The notes under the pieces were generated by a model. The model made no database searches, had not been told where the DNA came from, and saw nothing but the letters and a program-made list of their open reading frames with translations. From JBGAPH01 sp046349955 (GTDB lineage: Bacteria > Planctomycetota > Planctomycetia > Pirellulales > JBGAPH01), in assembly GCA_046349955.1 (NCBI GenBank), contig JAXMBI010000003.1, positions 62,001 to 126,000 on the forward strand: DNA of 64,000 nucleotides, read 5' to 3'. The position numbers and the translations under genes are program-made. Position 1 is the first letter of the stretch. Every line of letters begins with the position of its first letter. Of the stretch, positions 59,910-64,000 are shown piece by piece.

Positions 59910-60086
59910 CGAGCAGGGTTCCGATCAAAGAAGACGAACCGACCAAAGGGGTCTGTGCGCCTCTTCTCTCTCCGACCGAATCCCGGAGGTTACTCGCGGG
60001 CCGCCTAGTAGAACTTTCCGATAATAAGCTGCGGCTCCTGCCCCCGCAACGAGGGGCCCCTCTGATCCCACCCGCCGTACCGCGGC

Positions 60087-60518
60087 CTAGCGGCCGCCTG
60101 GTCGTTGCGCCGCGCTGCGGAGATACAGGCCCCCCGCCACCCCGACGGCGAACACGGTGTATGCCCCGGCGGTGGCAGTCAGGGCTTCGCGCGGAGAGTT
60201 CAGGCGGTCGAGGCGGACCCAGCGCAGGGCCGGCAGCCCCGCCACCCCCGCATCGGCGGCCGCCGGCGCCAGCTCGAGCACGCTCGGCAGATCCGTGCGC
60301 ATGAGCAGGGCGACGCTGGCCGCGGACGCCGCAAAGCCGAACCAGAAAGGACGTCGAGGGCCGCCGAGCCATGCCTGCAGAAACCCATAGACAATGAACG
60401 CCTGGGTGAAGGAACCGGCGAGATAGGCCCACTTGGCGTTCGGATGCCGAAGGCTGAGCACCGCCAGCGCCGCGGCGGCGGCGATGAGCAGCCAGCGGAG
60501 GAGGGAACCGAGGGTCAT
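60087..60518 (-). CDS. Four-helix membrane protein
   Basis: A 143-residue protein with about four hydrophobic segments, starting MTLGSLLRWLLIAAAAALAV and ending SAAQRPGGR. Its ATG at 60518 overlaps the stop of the cupredoxin-like gene by four bases (ATGA), so both are probably made together. The middle part has FTQAFIVYGFLQAWLGGPRR. No family is recognised. Confidence 0.72.
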   Translation of the reverse strand: MTLGSLLRWLLIAAAAALAVLSLRHPNAKWAYLAGSFTQAFIVYGFLQAWLGGPRRPFWFGFAASAASVALLMRTDLPSVLELAPAAADAGVAGLPALRWVRLDRLNSPREALTATAGAYTVFAVGVAGGLYLRSAAQRPGGR

Positions 60519-61237
60519 GGAGGTTCGCTGTCGCTGGGGATCTGGATCTCGCCCAGGTCGTTCGGGCCAGGCCGAATCGTGAACCGGGCGAGGCCGCGTT
60601 TCCACTCGACGGGCGTTCCGGCGAGCTTGGCTTGCCGAATATAGCCGGTCGGCGGGCGCCAGACGCGGAAGGTGTGTTCGCCGACCGGAAGGTCCTCGAT
60701 CACGAAGCGGCCATCCGCCCCGGTGACGGCGCCGTAGGGGTGGGATTGAATGACCAGGTAGGCGTGTGGGTGGTTGTGGAGATTGCAGACGATGGATTGC
60801 CAGCCAGACTCTGGAAACCGAAACCTCCGCGACTCGCCGCTTCGAAGAATGCCGGGAAACGCCGGCGACTCCCCAGGCTTAGGGCTCGTCGCGACATGCT
60901 CAATCGTATCGGCATTTTTCACAACCAGCGGCTGGTTCGTCCGCAGGAAGACTATGCCCGGCACGAACCGCGAATCGCGGATCTCGATCGTCCGCTCCTC
61001 GGTCCTTCGCTTCTCCGTTTCGTACTTCGGATGGATTGCCAGCTTGCGGTCCTTCGCCGGTTCGAGGTAGACCGCGATGCCGGGAACGCCCTGCGGCTCG
61101 GCCGCCTCGCCACCGGCAGGCTCGGTCACGAATCGGCCGGACAATGAGCCCCAGGCGTTGTCCTCGGCTACCGACGGGCGCGCGGCGATCACCGTTAGGA
61201 GCAAGAGTGCGAGCAGACTCCCGATTGAGATGCGCAA
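60515..61237 (-). CDS. Secreted cupredoxin-like protein with C-terminal beta-sandwich
   Basis: A 240-residue protein. The TTG at 61237 follows GGAG six bases upstream and starts a Sec signal (cleavage near VAE, residue 24); longer frames only read through the family D repeat. The plastocyanin-like domain has RDSRFVPGIVFLRTNQPLVV, H114 and C151-x-x-H154 with further His at 156 and 158, a likely type 1 copper site of the methylamine-utilisation/rusticyanin-like kind. The region from about residue 168 (TGADGRFVIEDLPVGEHTF) resembles a carboxypeptidase-regulatory domain. Copper binding is an inference from ligands; a Met ligand is not evident. Confidence 0.82.
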   Translation of the reverse strand: MRISIGSLLALLLLTVIAARPSVAEDNAWGSLSGRFVTEPAGGEAAEPQGVPGIAVYLEPAKDRKLAIHPKYETEKRRTEERTIEIRDSRFVPGIVFLRTNQPLVVKNADTIEHVATSPKPGESPAFPGILRSGESRRFRFPESGWQSIVCNLHNHPHAYLVIQSHPYGAVTGADGRFVIEDLPVGEHTFRVWRPPTGYIRQAKLAGTPVEWKRGLARFTIRPGPNDLGEIQIPSDSEPP

Positions 61238-61257
61238 GCGCAGTCTCCGCGCGGCTG

Positions 61258-61336
61258 CCCCCCGTGACTCACGGGGGGCTAATAAAGGCTGAGCGCCGCC
61301 AACTCCCATTAGCCCCCGGCGAGTCGCCGGGGGAGA
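61258..61336 (+). repeat. Family D palindromic repeat, copy D2
   Basis: Two hairpin modules, CCCCCCGTGACTCACGGGGG with GCTAAT (61258-61283) and ATTAGCCCCCGGCGAGTCGC with CGGGGGA (61308-61336). The modules are the same as in D1 but in swapped order, with a short spacer. It lies directly upstream of the cupredoxin-like start at 61237, so it fills that gene's leader. Confidence 0.85.
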
Positions 61337-61418
61337 GTGCATAGGACCTGGCGGTGGCGTACCTTGATCACAGGATCTCTAAAGCTTCCACATCTCGTCG
61401 ACCCCTGCGCCCTCGCAA

Positions 61419-63494
61419 TCACTTCACCCCCAACCCATCTACCCAAATCACGAGCGGCGGCGCGCCCCAGGAGTCGAAGCCGAGCTCGATCGCCCGCGCC
61501 TCGGCCACCTGCCCTTCGGCCGTCCAGTCGGCGTCGCCCGCCAGCGGGATCGAGAAGTAAGTCCACCCCTCGCGGGCTTCGGTGTACTTCGCTTGGCTCA
61601 ACTGATCTCGCTTGGGGGCGAGCCGCAACGCCGACTCGCCAGCGCCCAGCACCGTCACCAAGGGATTTAGGTTCTGCCAGCCGGGAATGTCTTCGTTGCG
61701 GGTCTTGAGCCAGAAGACCAAGTGCGTCTTCCCTGCGAGCGATACCGGCGCGGGCGGCGTGTAGCGCAGCCACACTCGGTCGCCGCCATAGGGCTCGATG
61801 CGTGCCCGCAGCGCCGAGCGGCCGATCAGCTTGGCCTGCTCGTCGTCGGCGAACTTGGCCTGGCAACCGTCGCCGCGGCAGGCCCACGCCCCGTGTGCGC
61901 CCTCGGTGCCTTGCTCCGGCAGATCCTCGATCACGTAGAGGTCGCGCCAGGCCAAGTCGGAGAGGGCGCCGTTGTCGACCGTGAGCGCCAGTCGTTGGAA
62001 GCCCGGTTCGCTCAGCGTGAAGCTGGCCGACTTGCCGCTGGCCAGGACGGAGCCCAGGCGCCAGCGGAAGTTCAGCGGCCGGCCGGCGGGGTCGGAGCTT
62101 TCCGACGCATCGAACTTGGCTGGACTGCCAACAACGGCAACGTCCGACCCCTGGAGCACGGCCTTCGGGGGCTGCGTGACCGACGGATCGGCTGTCCGCT
62201 GCACCAGGCGGACTACGTTGGCCTCCTGGTGGACGTCCCCCAGCTTGTTGTCGGCAAAGCGGTTGGCCGCCAGGTCGATCATCTCGGCGTGCTGCAGGAA
62301 GATGCCCCAGCGGTTGCGCTCGAGCGTGTTCTGCTCGATGATCCAGTGGAACGCCTTCCACGTTTGCCCCATCGACTCCAGGTCGCCGATCGCGGCGATG
62401 CCGGCCCCGTTGTTGCCGATGCACGTGTTGCCGCGCACGATCGTGTGGCTCGAGGGACCGGCCATGAAGACGATGCCGGCGTGCCCTTCACCCGGCAGGT
62501 GCGGCGAATTGTGCAGGCCGTCAGGCAGGCCGTTGTACGAGGCCTCGTTCCCTTCGACCACCGTCTGGTCGGAAGCGCCCAGCCAGAAACCGTAGCTGCC
62601 GTGGTTGGCCTTGTTCTTCCTCCACACGTTGCGCGGCGACCAGGCCTCCACGCAGTTGTTGTTGGCGTACGAACAGTCGTTTTCCTCGAACAGGTTGCCG
62701 GTGCTCACCCAGCCATTGAGCACGCGGACGAAAATGCCGTCGCCGCCGTGCGAGCAATCGTTGCCCACCAAGTGATTGTCGTTCGAGCCGCTCTCCATGA
62801 GCACGCACGTGGAATCGCGGGCATGCACCTCGCCCGGGTCCTTGCGCAGGCCATAGCTGAGGTCGTTCTTCCGCACGACGTTGCGGCAGGCAGTCCAGAG
62901 CTTCAAGCACGTGTTCGACGTGTGCGAAAAGTCGTTGTTCTCGAGCACATTGTCGTCGCTGTCGACAAGCACGCAGGCGTCCCACACGCGGTTGGCCTTG
63001 TTGCCGCGGAGCGTGGACTTGGTGACCTTCTCGAGCACGATGCCGCCGCGGCGCCCTTGTTCGCCCCAGCCGAAAGCGGGGTCGTGAAAGTTGTCGGAGA
63101 AGTCGCAGTTCTCAACGGTCCACCCGCTCGCGCTGCGCAGATGCAACCCGTTCTCCCAGCCGCGAGCTTTCACATTCTTGAGCGTGACGCCCGACACGCC
63201 TTCGGCGAACACGCCGTCGCCGGTGAAGGTTTTGGGATCGCCCTCGGTGTGTCCAACGACGCTCGCCCCTTGGCCGTCGATCGTGATGTTCGAGGCCGCG
63301 ATCACGAGCGGGCCATAGGTGCGGTTCGGGTCGAGCTTGGTGCTTTCCTTGAGCACCAGGGGCTCAGGCGGCGCGGCTTGGGCCTCGCCCGAGGCCGCTA
63401 GCGCAGCCCCCAAGAAGCAGGATGCCAGACGGAACAAGAAAGCCCGACAATAGCTGGGATCGGGTTGGCGGCGCGGAGCGGCGTGAGGATGCAT
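61419..63494 (-). CDS. Secreted right-handed parallel beta-helix protein
   Basis: A 691-residue protein. The ATG at 63494 starts a Sec signal (cleavage near AQA, about residue 40). Residues about 55-430 are parallel beta-helix repeats of NosD/pectate-lyase type (SNITIDGQGASVVGH, GVTLKNVKARGWENGLHLRS, DNVLENNDFSHTSN, GNLFEENDCSYANNN). A PKD-like region follows (PPKAVLQGSDVAVVGSP, DASESSDPAGRPLNFRWRLG). The C-terminal part is a beta-jellyroll resembling a carbohydrate-binding module. It is probably an extracellular polysaccharide-active or binding protein; catalytic residues are not clear. Confidence 0.87.
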   Translation of the reverse strand: MHPHAAPRRQPDPSYCRAFLFRLASCFLGAALAASGEAQAAPPEPLVLKESTKLDPNRTYGPLVIAASNITIDGQGASVVGHTEGDPKTFTGDGVFAEGVSGVTLKNVKARGWENGLHLRSASGWTVENCDFSDNFHDPAFGWGEQGRRGGIVLEKVTKSTLRGNKANRVWDACVLVDSDDNVLENNDFSHTSNTCLKLWTACRNVVRKNDLSYGLRKDPGEVHARDSTCVLMESGSNDNHLVGNDCSHGGDGIFVRVLNGWVSTGNLFEENDCSYANNNCVEAWSPRNVWRKNKANHGSYGFWLGASDQTVVEGNEASYNGLPDGLHNSPHLPGEGHAGIVFMAGPSSHTIVRGNTCIGNNGAGIAAIGDLESMGQTWKAFHWIIEQNTLERNRWGIFLQHAEMIDLAANRFADNKLGDVHQEANVVRLVQRTADPSVTQPPKAVLQGSDVAVVGSPAKFDASESSDPAGRPLNFRWRLGSVLASGKSASFTLSEPGFQRLALTVDNGALSDLAWRDLYVIEDLPEQGTEGAHGAWACRGDGCQAKFADDEQAKLIGRSALRARIEPYGGDRVWLRYTPPAPVSLAGKTHLVFWLKTRNEDIPGWQNLNPLVTVLGAGESALRLAPKRDQLSQAKYTEAREGWTYFSIPLAGDADWTAEGQVAEARAIELGFDSWGAPPLVIWVDGLGVK

Positions 63495-63816
63495 GGGAAG
63501 GGCCTCTGTGTTGGGCGGGCGGGCGCCCGCGGCCAAATGCTCTGAACCTCTGGAGGCCGAGTGTACCAGCCCGGAGAGGGGGCGGCAAAAAACCTGCCCG
63601 CCGGAGGTCTTGGCCGGTCTGCTAGCGTCGGCAACGTTGGGCTCAGGTCCCGAGGGGCCGCAACCTTCCTAGTCCGCATCTGGGGCGTGGTTGGCATGTT
63701 GCGGCGCGACCAGCAAACGCGACTCAGGCGGGTTCAAGCGGCAAAGTCGACCGCGACGAAGTTACCGAACAGCACTCCTTCTGCGCCCACCGCTCGCCCC
63801 GCAATCGACCCCTCGT
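63495..63816. other. 322-base divergent intergenic region
   Basis: This region separates the minus-strand beta-helix gene from the plus-strand gene at 63817 and must hold both promoters. No clear -10/-35 pair or repeat was found. Short open frames here have shadow-type composition. Confidence 0.45.
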
Positions 63817-64000
63817 ATGGCCACAGCTCCCACCGTTCGCTCGAATCGTCGCCGCAGCGTCCTCGGGGGCGCCGGCACGATCATCGCCGATATCGGCGGC
63901 CTGGTGATCGATTGGGTGATGGCGCTCGGCAGCCTGGGCATGTTTGGCCTGCGGCTGGTTTCCTGGCTGCTCTTCCATCTCCCGAGGCGCGAAACGCTGC
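63817..64000 (+). CDS. MlaE/YrbE-like ABC permease, N-terminal part (cut by window end)
   Basis: The ATG at 63817 opens a frame that runs off the window, giving 61 residues: a basic start (MATAPTVRSNRRRS), GGAGTIIADIGGLVIDWVMA, a Gly-rich helix (LGSLGMFGLRLVSWLLF), then HLPRRETL. The pattern of an amphipathic N-terminus followed by LG..G.FGLR is that of MlaE-type lipid-transport permeases, which work with an MlaF ATPase and MlaD. Only the beginning is visible, so the call is tentative. Confidence 0.55.
   Translation, partial: MATAPTVRSNRRRSVLGGAGTIIADIGGLVIDWVMALGSLGMFGLRLVSWLLFHLPRRETL

Noticed and set aside
61238..61342. N-terminal extension of the cupredoxin-like gene
   Set aside because: It reads through the family D repeat; the TTG at 61237 has GGAG upstream and starts a Sec signal.

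Overview
The window is GC-rich (high third-position GC, with long spurious antisense frames) and almost certainly comes from a planctomycete (Planctomycetota, Planctomycetia, probably near the Pirellulales). The evidence is gene content: DUF1559 pseudopilin-like proteins, two DUF1501 Tat proteins, a DUF1552/DUF1592 pair, a large DUF1549/DUF1553 cytochrome protein, a PVC-type haem-binding dehydrogenase-like protein, planctomycete small membrane proteins with an 'FSLR' N-terminus, a PEP-CTERM protein, and many secreted or lipoproteins. No rRNA, tRNA, CRISPR array, integrase or transposase was seen.

Layout. 1-1740: end of a membrane protein and an RbsA/MglA-type sugar ABC ATPase. 2.0-5.5 kb: secreted proteins on the minus strand (DUF1559, EF-hand lipoprotein, LRR lipoprotein, unknown lipoprotein). 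5.7-8.0 kb: a beta-lactamase-type serine hydrolase fused to a VanX-type D,D-dipeptidase. 8.0-15.6 kb: a tight eight-gene minus-strand operon (cupin, mono-haem cytochrome c, NarI/DsrM-like membrane subunit, NasA/NapA-like molybdoenzyme, four-cluster ferredoxin, Tat-exported Rieske protein, two-TM peptide, TDT/SLAC1 transporter). It looks like a complete but unusual respiratory oxidoreductase. 15.8-21.4 kb: threonine aldolase, Fpg/Nei glycosylase, DUF1501 protein, small membrane protein, PEP-CTERM protein. 21.4-27.8 kb: surface-sugar locus (GT9, WlbA/WbpB-like dehydrogenase, WbpE-like aminotransferase, WbpD/WlbB-like acetyltransferase, WaaE-like GT2, HldE). 28-38.7 kb: large secreted planctomycete modules, a Cys/Tyr/Gln/Pro repeat protein, a PQQ-like propeller protein and an LRR gene remnant. 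38.9-52.2 kb: alanine-glyoxylate-type aminotransferase, isochorismatase-like hydrolase, two micro-membrane proteins, a PVC-type haem protein broken by frameshifts, two Gfo/Idh/MocA oxidoreductases, a WD40/cytochrome protein, a ThuA protein and a DUF2252 protein. 52.3-57.4 kb: an array of small single-pass membrane proteins and LRR proteins. 57.5-64 kb: FG-GAP/ASPIC-UnbV lipoprotein, a four-TM protein, a cupredoxin-like protein, a parallel beta-helix protein and the start of an MlaE-like permease.

Intergenic structure is the other theme. Four distinct families of palindromic repeats (called A to D here) lie between genes. Several abut genes or contain a stop codon. Family A is at 16907, 22491 and 47891; B at 17105, 44903 and 52227; C at 18106 and 46349; D at 38810 and 61258.

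The features most worth a second look are the 8.0-15.6 kb oxidoreductase operon, the repeat families, the hydrolase-dipeptidase fusion, the CQYP repeat protein, the multi-frameshift haem protein and the small-membrane-protein array. Functions are read from motifs remembered from known families; no database search was possible.
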